In this document: positions 1 to 9,048 of the stretch, piece after piece
How the letters are laid out: each line of letters begins with the position of its first letter
How positions within the stretch are numbered: position 1 is the first letter of the stretch
Source: an uncultured Bacillota bacterium
Lineage (GTDB): Bacteria; Bacillota; Dethiobacteria; DTU022; UBA8154
DNA: 64,000 nucleotides
Direction of reading: 5' to 3'
Assembly (NCBI GenBank): GCA_937973635.1
Contig: CALJJZ010000035.1
Coordinates: 74,812 to 138,811 of the forward strand
The notes under the pieces: model-generated
The model's database searches: none
Told to the model about the DNA's origin: nothing
The model's input: only the letters and a program-made list of their open reading frames with translations
Made by a program: the position numbers and the translations under genes

Positions 1-539
1 TGTTTTCCTGCCACAGTTCTCCAATTTGCACCATCACGGGGTAGAGGATCTGGTGATAGATATCAATCACAGGCACCTTGGCACTGATAGCGCTGCGAAT
101 AAGCTGATGGCAGCGGACCTTATTGCCGGCCAGAACTGCTTCCAGATATTCTTCGCTGGCTTTAACTGTATTCAACTTAAACCCTCACCTTCCAGAAGTT
201 GGCGGGTCAGCCCTTCTATCTCCTTGGGGAAAGCATCCAGTGTCGGCCCCTCCAGGGTCTCAAAAAAATTTAGGAGGCTCTCCGCCATATACTCCTCGCT
301 TTTACCTGCTCTCTTTGGGACAGTTTTTAGCCAGTTCAACTTTTCCAAAAAGGTGGCCCTGCTGCCACTTTTAGGTAGAGAAGTATAGTTTCTAGAAAAT
401 CAGTAACGATTACAGGGAGAAAATCTTCCGCCGGTAATGGAAAAACATGGAACTATTCTTCCTCCCGGCTTGCTTCCCCTATAGCTGCCATAGTCTTCTC
501 CTGGTTAATATCCACCGTCTTTAAAGTTTTTGTTTCCAT
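1..539 (-). pseudogene. Decayed cobalamin (B12)-binding domain protein, truncated by the left window edge
   Basis: Minus-strand reading: METKTLKTVDINQEKTMAAIGEASREEE[TAG]FHVFPLPAEDFLPVIVTDFLETILLYLKVAAGPPF / frameshift / LEKLNWLKTVPKRAGKSEEYMAESLLNFFETLEGPTLDAFPKEIEGLTRQLLEGEGLS / frameshift / LNTVKASEEYLEAVLAGNKVRCHQLIRSAISAKVPVIDIYHQILYPVMVQIGELWQEN. The last part matches the B12-binding cap domain pattern (..VPVxDIYxxILxPxxxxIGxLWQ). One in-frame TAG and two frame changes. Confidence 0.6.
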
Positions 540-554
540 TTATTTTCAGACAGC

Positions 555-2381
555 TTACTTCATCGTTGCCTGCTCCACCATGTGGTATAGCTCCGTTATG
601 TCTATGGGTTTAGAGATATAACCGTCCATCCCCGCCGCCAGAAATTTCTCCCGGTCACCACGCATGGCATGGGCAGTCATGGCGATAATAGGCACCTTTT
701 CCCCTTTTTTCTCCTCCTGGGAGCGGATCAGCCTGGTCGTCTCCAGACCGTCCAACTCTGGCATCTGTATGTCCATTAACACCAGGTCAAAAGGATGAGC
801 CGAGAGCTGTTCCAGGGCTTCTTTACCGCTGCCGGCCACTGTTACCTTCCAGCCTTTTTTTTCCAGCAAAACGGTAACCAGCCTGCGGTTCGCAGCTTTG
901 TCATCCACCAGCAGGATCTCCAGTTTGCGGTCTGTTCCAGGGCCTGCCACTATCTCCTCAGGCACCGCCGGGCGGGCTTCCCCCGCTGCTTCTTCTGCTG
1001 TAACAGGGGAGCTTGCGTGGAGGATAATTTCCTCAAAGGGCAGGACAAAGGTAAAGGTGCTCCCCTTCCCCTCTTCGCTCTCCACGCCAATGGTGCCGCC
1101 CATTAAAGCCACAAGCCTGCGGGAGATGGCGAGGCCTAGGCCCGTACCTCCGTATTTACGGGCGTATGACCCGTCTACCTGGCTGTATTGCTCAAATAAA
1201 CGGTCCAGCTTCTCCCGAGGAATACCGATGCCCGTATCTTGCACGGCAAAGGAGAGCAAAACCTGGCGGCCTTCTCTTTCCCCTGCTTTGAGCGCCGTCA
1301 GCGTAACTCTGCCCTCTTTAGTAAATTTCAGGGCATTGCTCAGCAGGTTAACCAGGATCTGCCGCAACCTTGTGGGGTCGCCGCGCAGCAGCCGGGGCAC
1401 CCCGTCTTTCACCTCCCAGGAAAACATAAGACCCTTTTCCCGCGCCTGCAGGGCAAAGGGTTCCACCACCCTGGCTAAGAGCTGTCCCAAATCAAATTCT
1501 ACGAACTCCAGTTCGAGGCGGCCCGCTTCTATTTTGGAAAAATCCAGGATGTCGTTAAGGATCGTCAGCAGGGACTGGGCCGACTCCCTGATCAACTCCG
1601 CATATTCCTGCGCCTCCGGCTTGAGCCCGGCGCTGCACAAGAGCCCCGCCATGCCTATAATAACGTTCATGGGGTTACGGATCTCGTGGCTTATATTAGC
1701 CAGGAATTCACTTTTCAAGGCACTGGCCTGTTCCGCCTCTTTCTTCGCCCGGGCCAGCTCCTCAGCCACCATGGCCCGTGCCAGCATCTCCTTTTCCAGC
1801 TCGGCCTTTTTTTGCGTGAGCTGCTCCGCCTCTGTCTGCAGCTTCTGGTATAGTTTTTCAACCTCCCGGTTTTTCCGCTCAAGTAAGATGGATTTTTTGC
1901 TGAGCTCCCTGGCCAGATTGGCCGCCTCATTGTTGGCCAGCATAAGCTGGTACTGCAGTTCTTCCCTTGTTTCATCCGTGTAGCTGTTCAGAATCAGGAG
2001 TAAATAGCCATGATAGTGCGCCGCCTTAAGCTGAAATGGCCTTACCTGTTGCTGCCAACGGAGGTTGATCTCCTGCTCCTGGAACTCTTCCCCAGGTGGC
2101 AGAGCAGCTAGAAAATGGGCCAACTTCGCTTGGCTCCCTGCACAAACAACGGAAAAAAGACTAGCCCCTTTTAATTTTTCAGAGGTGTCCCCAAACAGGC
2201 GGGCAGCAGCCTCGTTGCAAAAAACAACCTCTTTGTTTTCATTGCAGAGAAGGACTGGCTCATCTATAGCCTCCAGGATGGCGTGATACAGCTCCGGGTG
2301 TCCGTCCATCTTCCTACCCCCGCTTTTGAAATCTTTTATGGAATTCCCCCTGTTGATAAACGGGCAAAATCCCTTAAACAT
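555..2381 (-). CDS. Hybrid sensor histidine kinase (PAS - HisKA - HATPase_c - REC)
   Basis: H-box EFLANISHEIRNPMNVIIGM, N/G boxes (DTGIGIPREKLDRLFEQYSQVD, YGGTGLGLAISRRLV), C-terminal receiver EILLVDDKAANRRLV...DLVLMDIQMPELDGLE...GYISKPI. Confidence 0.95.
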   Translation of the reverse strand: MFKGFCPFINRGNSIKDFKSGGRKMDGHPELYHAILEAIDEPVLLCNENKEVVFCNEAAARLFGDTSEKLKGASLFSVVCAGSQAKLAHFLAALPPGEEFQEQEINLRWQQQVRPFQLKAAHYHGYLLLILNSYTDETREELQYQLMLANNEAANLARELSKKSILLERKNREVEKLYQKLQTEAEQLTQKKAELEKEMLARAMVAEELARAKKEAEQASALKSEFLANISHEIRNPMNVIIGMAGLLCSAGLKPEAQEYAELIRESAQSLLTILNDILDFSKIEAGRLELEFVEFDLGQLLARVVEPFALQAREKGLMFSWEVKDGVPRLLRGDPTRLRQILVNLLSNALKFTKEGRVTLTALKAGEREGRQVLLSFAVQDTGIGIPREKLDRLFEQYSQVDGSYARKYGGTGLGLAISRRLVALMGGTIGVESEEGKGSTFTFVLPFEEIILHASSPVTAEEAAGEARPAVPEEIVAGPGTDRKLEILLVDDKAANRRLVTVLLEKKGWKVTVAGSGKEALEQLSAHPFDLVLMDIQMPELDGLETTRLIRSQEEKKGEKVPIIAMTAHAMRGDREKFLAAGMDGYISKPIDITELYHMVEQATMK

Positions 2382-2441
2382 TATATATAATTTCCTCCAT
2401 ACCCTTTAAATTCCTGCTGGCAAAACACAGATTAGAGTCAA

Positions 2442-2467
2442 ATTATGCAGGAAAATTATGCAGGAAA
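2442..2467. repeat. Perfect 13-bp tandem duplication (attatgcaggaaa x2) upstream of the MORN gene
   Basis: Read directly: attatgcaggaaa-attatgcaggaaa. Confidence 0.8.
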
Positions 2468-2496
2468 ATAAGGAAACATGTTGAAAAATATAAGGA

Positions 2497-3231
2497 GTGG
2501 TTTTGCATAAATTACCTAGAGAAAGGCAAGATTACAAACGATATCCTTTAAGGGTAAGGGGTTTACTAGGTCAGGCAGGAGGAAAAGGCTGTATGGTTTA
2601 CCAGGAAATTGATTTTGCCGGGGGGAACTACCGGGGAGAGCTGCAAAAAGGTAAACCGCATGGTTGGGGCAGTTGGAGCCACCCCTCCGGCTACCATTAC
2701 TCCGGCGAATGGCATCAGGGCATCATCGAGGGCGAGGGCATGATGGTCTATCCTGATGGCTCTCGCTATTGCGGCCAGTTTAAAGGCGGCAGAAAACACG
2801 GCCAGGGAATTGCTTTTTACAGGGACGGCTCCTCTTATGCCGGGGAATGGCGTGCCGACGAATGGCACGGCCAGGGCGCCTGGAAGTCAGGTAAGGGAGA
2901 GAGTTATACAGGGGAATGGAAGGACGGCATCCCTCAGAATTACGGCGTCTATCTTAATGCCGGCGGCACCCGTTACCTAGGAGAGTGGAAAGAGGGCTGG
3001 CCCCACGGCTACGGGATCAAGATTAAACCCGGCGGCCTGCAGTACATGGGAGAATGGCAACACGGGCGCCGCCAGGGCCAGGGGACTATGATCTACAGGG
3101 ACGGCAGCCGCTATATGGGGGAATGGCACAAGAGCAAAAAACACGGGAAAGGGTTTTTTTCCACGTTGGAGGGGCAATATATTGGCGAGTTTAATAGTAA
3201 CAAATTCCAGGAATGTTACTTTACTTTCTAA
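2497..3231 (+). CDS. MORN-repeat protein (start may be TTG at 2503)
   Basis: About 8-9 repeats of the pattern YxGEWxxGxxHGxGxxxxxDGxx; aaggag RBS upstream. Confidence 0.9.
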   Translation: MVLHKLPRERQDYKRYPLRVRGLLGQAGGKGCMVYQEIDFAGGNYRGELQKGKPHGWGSWSHPSGYHYSGEWHQGIIEGEGMMVYPDGSRYCGQFKGGRKHGQGIAFYRDGSSYAGEWRADEWHGQGAWKSGKGESYTGEWKDGIPQNYGVYLNAGGTRYLGEWKEGWPHGYGIKIKPGGLQYMGEWQHGRRQGQGTMIYRDGSRYMGEWHKSKKHGKGFFSTLEGQYIGEFNSNKFQECYFTF

Positions 3232-3259
3232 AAAGGTAACCTTTAAACCAGGATAGACG

Positions 3260-3293
3260 AAGGGGGCCATGCCAGACGGCATGGCCCCCTTTT
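3260..3293. terminator. Bidirectional Rho-independent terminator between convergent MORN gene and cheW
   Basis: Perfect 12-bp stem GGGGGCCATGCC-agac-GGCATGGCCCCC followed by TTTT. Confidence 0.85.
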
Positions 3294-3317
3294 GGGCACA
3301 GCCTCGGGGCGGCACCC

Positions 3318-3854
3318 TCAGGTCTCTTTTATCTGCTCCTGGCCCAGCTCCTCCAGCTGTTTTAGCTCCTCGAAGGAGAGGACCCTTTTGGGGTCGAGGA
3401 GCAGGATGATGCGCTCCCCGGCTTTGCCCATGCCTTTTAGGTGTTCTGTCTTAATGTCTGCGGCAAACTCCCGGTCCACGAGCTGGACATCTTCCGGTTT
3501 AAAGCTGACGATGTCCGAGACCCGGTCCACGATCATGCCCATGGTCTTCTTCTGGACTTCGATGATGATGACGACGGTGAATTCGTCGTAGCTCTGTTCC
3601 GGCAGGTTGAATTTGCGGTGCATATCGATGACGGGGATGACTTTACCCCGGAAATTGATGACGCCTTTGATCACGGGGTTAGCGTTAAAGACTCGCGTGG
3701 GTTTGCTATAGCGGATGATCTCCTGCACGAGCATGATGTCGATGCCGTATTCTTCGTCGCCGATGCGAAAGGTGATATACTGATTCTCTGCAGAGAGGTT
3801 GGCCAGCTGTTCGTTGAAGACGTTGAGGGCGTCTTTGCTTTGCTGGACGTTCAT
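3318..3854 (-). CDS. cheW: Chemotaxis coupling protein CheW
   Basis: YITFRIGDEEYGIDIMLVQEIIRY...INFRGKVIPVIDMHRKF...GMIVDRVSDIV. Confidence 0.93.
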   Translation of the reverse strand: MNVQQSKDALNVFNEQLANLSAENQYITFRIGDEEYGIDIMLVQEIIRYSKPTRVFNANPVIKGVINFRGKVIPVIDMHRKFNLPEQSYDEFTVVIIIEVQKKTMGMIVDRVSDIVSFKPEDVQLVDREFAADIKTEHLKGMGKAGERIILLLDPKRVLSFEELKQLEELGQEQIKET

Positions 3855-3875
3855 CTGCTGCCGCCTCCTTTCTCT

Positions 3876-5900
3876 TTAAAATTTCTCAAAGTCCCCTTCG
3901 TCTAGTTCAAGGCCTTTAGGGGCACTTAAGTTCCCGGCGGGCTTGGGCAGCGCCCTGGTCGCCTGGGCCCGGGACGCCCTTTTTGTTTCGCTACCCTTTA
4001 GTTTGAAGAAGCTGACTTGGTCCGAGAGGTCGGTGGCTTCGGCAGTCATATTCTCGCTGGAGCTGGCGATCTCTTCCACTAAGGAGGCGTTCTGCTGGGT
4101 GACCTGGTTGAGTTCTTCGATGGCGGTGCGGATGTCGGCAGCGGCGCTGGCCTGCTCCCGTAGGGAGGCGGCGATCTCGCCGACGACGTCGCTGGCCTTC
4201 TGGGTGTTGGTCACAATCTCTTGCAGGACTTTTTCCGTATCGCCCATGAGGTTGTTGCCCCGGTCTACCCGCTCAATGCTGGCTTTGATTAGTTTCTCTA
4301 TCTCTTTAGCCGAGGCGGCGGAACGGCCAGCTAAGTTGCGTACCTCGGCAGCTACTACGGCAAAGCCCCGGCCCTGCTCCCCAGCCCGGGCCGCCTCTAC
4401 AGCAGCGTTTAGGGCTAAAAGGTTGGTCTGGAAGGCAATGTCGTTGACGGTGGAGATGATCTCGGAGATCTCCCGGCTGCCCCGGGTGATCTCGCCCATG
4501 GCCTCCTGGAGCTCCTTTACTACTCCTTCGCCCCGGCGTACGCTCTGCATGGTGTTCCGCGAAAGGTTGTCGGCTTCGGCGGCGTTGGCCGAGGAGGCTT
4601 CCATGGAGGAGGTGATCTCTTCCATGGTGGAGGAGATCTCTTCCAGGGAGGAAGCCTGCTCTTCGGTGCGCTGGGAAAGATCCTGGTTGCCGCTAGAGAT
4701 CTCCGCAGCAGCGTGGGAAACGTTCTGGGCCGCTTCCTGGACACGCAGCAGGGTCGTGCTCAGGGCCATGATGGTCTGGTTTAGGTTCTGGGCCATCTGG
4801 CCGATCTCGTCCCCGCTCTTTACTTCCGCCTGCACGGTGAAGTCCCCCGCCGCCAGCTCTTTGGTCAGGGCGCTAATCTGCTGCACGGGGCGCACAATGG
4901 TCAGGGCTACGCTGAAAGCCACAAGGACGATGAGCACAGCGGAGACGGCAATGATGGGCAGCATGGCGTTGCGCAGGGCAAGCACACCCGCAAAGGCTTC
5001 GGCCACATCTATCTCTACGACCAGGCCCATGGGAAGACGCCCCATCTGGATAACCTCCAAGGAGCCAAGGACCATATTGCCCAGGTAGTCCCGGTATTCA
5101 CCTATAGCATTGTACTGCATATTGCCTGTGCGCAAAGCCGGCGCCAGGAGCTCCACGGCGCGGGTGTTGATACTCTGGCGCAGGGCCGCATCGCGGGTAT
5201 ACTGGCCGAGGCGCGTGTTGCTGTAGAGAAGGCCGTCGGCATTTACCAGGTAGGCGTCCCCCGAAGCCCCCAGCTCATGCAACCCCTCGTGTACAATCCG
5301 GGCAATACCCTCATCGTTCACAGTAAGGCTGAACGTACCCAGGACCTTGCCACTGCGGCCTTCGCTAAGCACCGGGGCTGCAACGGCCATGACGTTGGTA
5401 TTGACCACCTGGGAGAAAAAGAGCTCCGACCAGGCCGTGCGGCCCTGCAAGGCATCCTGGATGTAGTTGCGCCCCGAGATATCGGTACCTACAAAGGCCG
5501 GGCTAGTGCTGTAGATAACCCTCCCCTTGGCATCGGTGAGGTAGATCAGGGCATAGCCCTTCTCCTCGGCCAGGGCTCGTCCCAGGGTATCGATGATCTG
5601 GGTGCGCTGGATCCAGTCCGGGTGGTTGATGTTATAGTGAACCCCGGCTAAGATATTCATGCTCTGGTAAATATCCCTGGTCGTGGCCATGACGCTGGCG
5701 TCCTTTAAAATGTCTTCAAAATATGTATCTATAGAAGCAGCGGCCAGACCCGAATACATCTCCAGAGCCTGGAAGACCCTTGCTCGCAGTGCTGCCTGGG
5801 CGCGCTGATAGGCCAGCAGGCCCACCACCAGCACCGGCACCAAGCCCACCAGCAAAAAAAGGGCTATCAATTTAAATTTCAGGCTCATCTTCTTAAACAT
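3876..5900 (-). CDS. Methyl-accepting chemotaxis protein (Cache-type sensor, HAMP, MCP signalling domain)
   Basis: N-terminal TM, extracellular sensor, HAMP, hairpin motif EISEIISTVNDIAFQTNLLALNAAVEAARAGEQGRGFAVVAAEVRNLAGRSA; ATG at 5898-5900 is a more likely start than 6044. Confidence 0.95.
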   Translation of the reverse strand: MFKKMSLKFKLIALFLLVGLVPVLVVGLLAYQRAQAALRARVFQALEMYSGLAAASIDTYFEDILKDASVMATTRDIYQSMNILAGVHYNINHPDWIQRTQIIDTLGRALAEEKGYALIYLTDAKGRVIYSTSPAFVGTDISGRNYIQDALQGRTAWSELFFSQVVNTNVMAVAAPVLSEGRSGKVLGTFSLTVNDEGIARIVHEGLHELGASGDAYLVNADGLLYSNTRLGQYTRDAALRQSINTRAVELLAPALRTGNMQYNAIGEYRDYLGNMVLGSLEVIQMGRLPMGLVVEIDVAEAFAGVLALRNAMLPIIAVSAVLIVLVAFSVALTIVRPVQQISALTKELAAGDFTVQAEVKSGDEIGQMAQNLNQTIMALSTTLLRVQEAAQNVSHAAAEISSGNQDLSQRTEEQASSLEEISSTMEEITSSMEASSANAAEADNLSRNTMQSVRRGEGVVKELQEAMGEITRGSREISEIISTVNDIAFQTNLLALNAAVEAARAGEQGRGFAVVAAEVRNLAGRSAASAKEIEKLIKASIERVDRGNNLMGDTEKVLQEIVTNTQKASDVVGEIAASLREQASAAADIRTAIEELNQVTQQNASLVEEIASSSENMTAEATDLSDQVSFFKLKGSETKRASRAQATRALPKPAGNLSAPKGLELDEGDFEKF

Positions 5901-6190
5901 GGGCTTTGCCCTCCTTAATAAGATTAATAAAGCGGAAAGAATAAAATAAAAAAATAAAAAGACGTTTTCCCTTTTATTATTGCTTAAATTTTCGGCCCCT
6001 GGCAATCGGCATGCTTCCCTATTTTTAGGCAAATCCTTACCCACTTCTGAGAAGAATCTTCCCTATTTCATGCCCTGGCAACAACGGTAGCAGCCAGGAC
6101 CGATCTGCAGGAGGGCCAACGGCATTAGCTGTTGTCTAAAGTAAGGGCCTGTTTTAAAATGAATACAGCTAGGGCTTAAAGATCTAAGCT

Positions 6191-6219
6191 ACCCCCTAAA
6201 ATCAGCGCGTCCTACGTAT
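6191..6219 (+). promoter_or_regulatory. SigI-type promoter driving sigI-rsgI (autoregulation)
   Basis: ACCCCCTAAAA (6191-6201), 13 nt, CGTATA (6215-6220), about 25 nt upstream of the GTG start; resembles the CCCCC/A-tract plus CGWA promoters described for SigI factors. Confidence 0.6.
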
Positions 6220-6241
6220 AATTTGACAAGGAGGCCTCCCG

Positions 6242-6979
6242 GTGGAGCGTTTTTCTGCTACGATCAGCCTAATCCAGAAAGGCCATGAGCGTTTACGGGA
6301 AGAGTTGATCGCCTCCCAGAAGGAATTTATTCGCTCCTTTGCCTCCTTTGTTTGCCGTAAAAAACTGGACTGGCATAACGACGACGAGCTGAGCATAGCT
6401 TTAATCGCCTTTAACCGGGCCATCGATACCTATAACCCGGAAGCAGGAAGCAGCTTTCTTACTTACGCGCGCCTTTTGATTCGCAACAGCCTGGTGGATT
6501 ATTTTCGTAAAACCCATAGCCCTCCGGGAACGGGAGGGGGCGCTTTGGGGGAAGGGCTCTCCCCCCGGGTAGAGGAAAAGGTTTCTGTGGAACAGCATGC
6601 CCTGTACCTGGACAACCTGGAAAGGGCCTCTGAAATAGTGGTTTTCCAGGAACTCCTTGCCCGCTATGGCCTCAGCCTGGATGCCCTGGTAAAGTCTTCG
6701 CCGCGCCACCGCGACACCAGGGCAAAGCTCAAGGAGCTAGCCCTGCTGTTGGCTCGGGATGAAAATTTAAGGGAACGTATTTACCGGGAAAAACGTCTGC
6801 CCCTGCTGGAAATAGAGGCTGCATACGGAATCAGACGCAAGGTGCTGGGAAAATGGCGAAAATACCTACTTTCCCTGATCCTTATCGCTACCCATGGTGA
6901 GCTCGAACTTTTATGCGAATATATCTGGGGAAGGAGCTGCCAAAAAAGAGATGGGCAAAATAAAGGGCCTCGTGCTTAA
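6242..6979 (+). CDS. sigI: RNA polymerase sigma factor SigI
   Basis: SigI-type sigma-70 region 2 (FAVCRKKLDW...ELSIALIAFNRAIDTYNPEAGSSFLTYARLLIRNSLVDYFRK); overlaps the downstream rsgI. Confidence 0.88.
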   Translation: MERFSATISLIQKGHERLREELIASQKEFIRSFASFVCRKKLDWHNDDELSIALIAFNRAIDTYNPEAGSSFLTYARLLIRNSLVDYFRKTHSPPGTGGGALGEGLSPRVEEKVSVEQHALYLDNLERASEIVVFQELLARYGLSLDALVKSSPRHRDTRAKLKELALLLARDENLRERIYREKRLPLLEIEAAYGIRRKVLGKWRKYLLSLILIATHGELELLCEYIWGRSCQKRDGQNKGPRA

Positions 6980-7937
6980 GAGCACACCTGAAAAGACTAC
7001 TCTCCTTACCGACGGCGGAGAGTACCGCTGCCTGCCGTCCCGCGGTAGGATTTATCCTGTGGGAGCGGAGGTGGAAATGCCTCTTTTCCTGCTGTCTCCG
7101 CAGCTACCTTTTCTGGCCGCTGCTGCCCTTCTCCTTCTGGCAGTGGCCTTCACCCTGCTCTGGCAGGCAGCACCGCGGCCCAGAGCCTACCTGGCCCTGG
7201 ATATTAACCCTAGCATACTCCTCCTTTTGGACGAGGAAGGGGCTGTCTTAAACGCCGAACCCCTGAATGCAGAGGCAGAAGCCTTAGACAGCAGGCTAGA
7301 GCTAAAAGGCTTACCCGCTACCGCCGCCATTGCCATGATTCTTAAGGAAGCCCGTACCCAGGGCTACCTGTCAGCAGAAGGGGAAAACATGATCTTCCTT
7401 TCCCTGGCAGCACCTCCAGGTTATGCCCTTAATGAGGTTCTGCTTAAAGAAACGGCGGCGGCGCAGTTATTTAATCTCGAAGTTGACGCCTATTTAAAAA
7501 CCGGCAGCGCCACTCTGGAAGCAGCACAGCAGGCCAGGCAAAAGAAAATATCCCTTAACGCCCTCTTGCTGGCGGAAGAACTTGGGAATCCAGAGATTCT
7601 TTCTTTGCTGGAGAAGGGTAAACGTCCGACCGTGCCAGCAGAAGAAAAAAAGGGCCTAGTCGTGCGTGACCTAGTGGAGAAAATACCGCCCAGGAAGATT
7701 TTCCAAGAGAAGGAGTTTATCCCTGGTAACCCCGCGGCAAAAAAAAGCAACGCCCCGCTGCCGCCACCCGGCTTTAGCCCGCCAGGGCAGGACAGAAACG
7801 CAGGCCCGCCCGCTTTTACACCCCCGGACTGGGAAAATAAAGAAGAACCACCGGCATTAACGCCCCCGGGTCAGAAAAAAGGGCCAGGGCCACCCGGCTT
7901 TAGCCCGCCAGGGCGGAGGCATAAGCAGGATAGCTAA
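6951..7937 (+). CDS. rsgI: RsgI-like transmembrane anti-sigma-I factor with Pro-rich C-terminal repeats
   Basis: MGKIKGLVLKSTPEKTTLLTDGGEYRCLP (RsgI N-terminal domain), TM FLAAAALLLLAVAFTLLW, YLALDINPSILLLLDEEGAV; ATG at 6951 overlaps sigI by 29 nt. Confidence 0.85.
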   Translation: MGKIKGLVLKSTPEKTTLLTDGGEYRCLPSRGRIYPVGAEVEMPLFLLSPQLPFLAAAALLLLAVAFTLLWQAAPRPRAYLALDINPSILLLLDEEGAVLNAEPLNAEAEALDSRLELKGLPATAAIAMILKEARTQGYLSAEGENMIFLSLAAPPGYALNEVLLKETAAAQLFNLEVDAYLKTGSATLEAAQQARQKKISLNALLLAEELGNPEILSLLEKGKRPTVPAEEKKGLVVRDLVEKIPPRKIFQEKEFIPGNPAAKKSNAPLPPPGFSPPGQDRNAGPPAFTPPDWENKEEPPALTPPGQKKGPGPPGFSPPGRRHKQDS

Positions 7938-7980
7938 AAAACAGCCGGACTAGATAAAAATAACAGACCTTAATAAAAAA

Positions 7981-8016
7981 AACATACCCTTGCAGCATCC
8001 CCCGCAGGGGTATGTT
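7981..8016 (-). terminator. Strong hairpin with a U-tract only in the leftward orientation
   Basis: AACATACCCTTGC-agcatccccc-GCAGGGGTATGTT (13 bp with one G-U); run of A on its left gives a T-run on the minus strand. Confidence 0.55.
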
Positions 8017-8103
8017 ACGCATAAGCAAAAATTTATGGTATATTAAGAGCAAAAAAAAGGGGGCGCTTGCTCTTTCCCTACCAGCAAGCCCTAAGGAGGA
8101 CCT

Positions 8104-9048
8104 ATGGATTTTCATCAACTGAGGGTATTTGTGGAGGTAGTCAGGCAAAAGAGTTTTTCCCGTGCCGCAGAAAACATTTTTCTCAGCCAGCCTACAGTAA
8201 GTGCCCATATCAAGGCCCTGGAAAAAGAGGTTGGCGCCCCTCTGCTGGACCGAAGCCAGCGCGAAGTCGCCCTTACAGAAGCAGGGAAAATACTCTTCCG
8301 CTATGCCCAGCAACTCCTGGGTTTTAAAGAAGAAGCCCTTGCCACAATCCAAAAAAAATACAGCATTATAAAGGGCCATTTAGAGATCGCCGCTAGCAGC
8401 GTCCCCGGTAGCTACCTTTTGCCGGCGGTTCTTACTGCCTTCAGCCGCAAATACACAGAAGTTAGTTTTTCTGTGCTCATCCGCGACAGCAAAAAGGTTA
8501 TGGAAAGTATCAGGGACTACACCATAGAACTGGGGCTGGTGGGGGAAACGGGCACGCAGGAAGACCTGGTGCTGAAACAGCTTGTGCAGGACGAATTGAT
8601 TTTAATTGCTCCGCCGGGCACTTCCCTGCCCCCGGCCAGGCCGCAGCAAGGGGTAACAGGAGAAGACCAACTCCCCCTTACAGAGCTAAAAGCCTGCGCC
8701 AGGCTACCCTTTATCCTGCGCGAACCCGGCTCGGCCACTCGCCTTGTTTTTGAAAAAGCCCTCAAAAAGGCAAGAGAAGAAGCTCACCTACATATCGTAG
8801 CCTTTATCGAAGGGCAGGAGGCAATCAAAGAAGCGGTAAAAAAGGGGTTGGGCCTCACGGCCATCTCCCGCCGGGCTGTCCAGTACGAACTTAAAGCAGG
8901 GCTCCTCGAAGGTTACCGTCTCAAGGGCTTGGATCTGGGGCGCAGCTTCTACCTGGTCTTTCATAAAAACCGTACCCTCACCCCCCTCAGCAAGGTTTTC
9001 CTTGAGTTTACAGAAAAATTTTTCCGGGCACAACAAGAGGGCCCTTAG
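8104..9048 (+). CDS. LysR-family transcriptional regulator
   Basis: HTH MDFHQLRVFVEVVRQKSFSRAAENIFLSQPTVSAHIKALEKEVGAPLLDR plus substrate-binding domain. Confidence 0.93.
   Translation: MDFHQLRVFVEVVRQKSFSRAAENIFLSQPTVSAHIKALEKEVGAPLLDRSQREVALTEAGKILFRYAQQLLGFKEEALATIQKKYSIIKGHLEIAASSVPGSYLLPAVLTAFSRKYTEVSFSVLIRDSKKVMESIRDYTIELGLVGETGTQEDLVLKQLVQDELILIAPPGTSLPPARPQQGVTGEDQLPLTELKACARLPFILREPGSATRLVFEKALKKAREEAHLHIVAFIEGQEAIKEAVKKGLGLTAISRRAVQYELKAGLLEGYRLKGLDLGRSFYLVFHKNRTLTPLSKVFLEFTEKFFRAQQEGP

Noticed and set aside
450-460. In-frame TAG in the B12-binding ORF read as pyrrolysine
   Set aside because: Two additional frame disruptions in the same gene make decay or sequence error simpler than UAG recoding; no methylamine-methyltransferase context.
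898-1983. Long antisense ORFs inside known genes (e.g. 898-1983, 3943-5088, 42025-42879, 58925-60187)
   Set aside because: Opposite-strand shadows of GC-rich coding genes; compositionally biased and without domains.
6070-6135. Possible c-di-GMP (GEMM-like) riboswitch between the MCP gene and sigI
   Set aside because: CCTGGC...GCCAGG hairpin and ggtagc..accgat resemble part of GEMM-I, but the conserved 5' half (CACGCANRGNCAAACC-type) is not visible on either strand.
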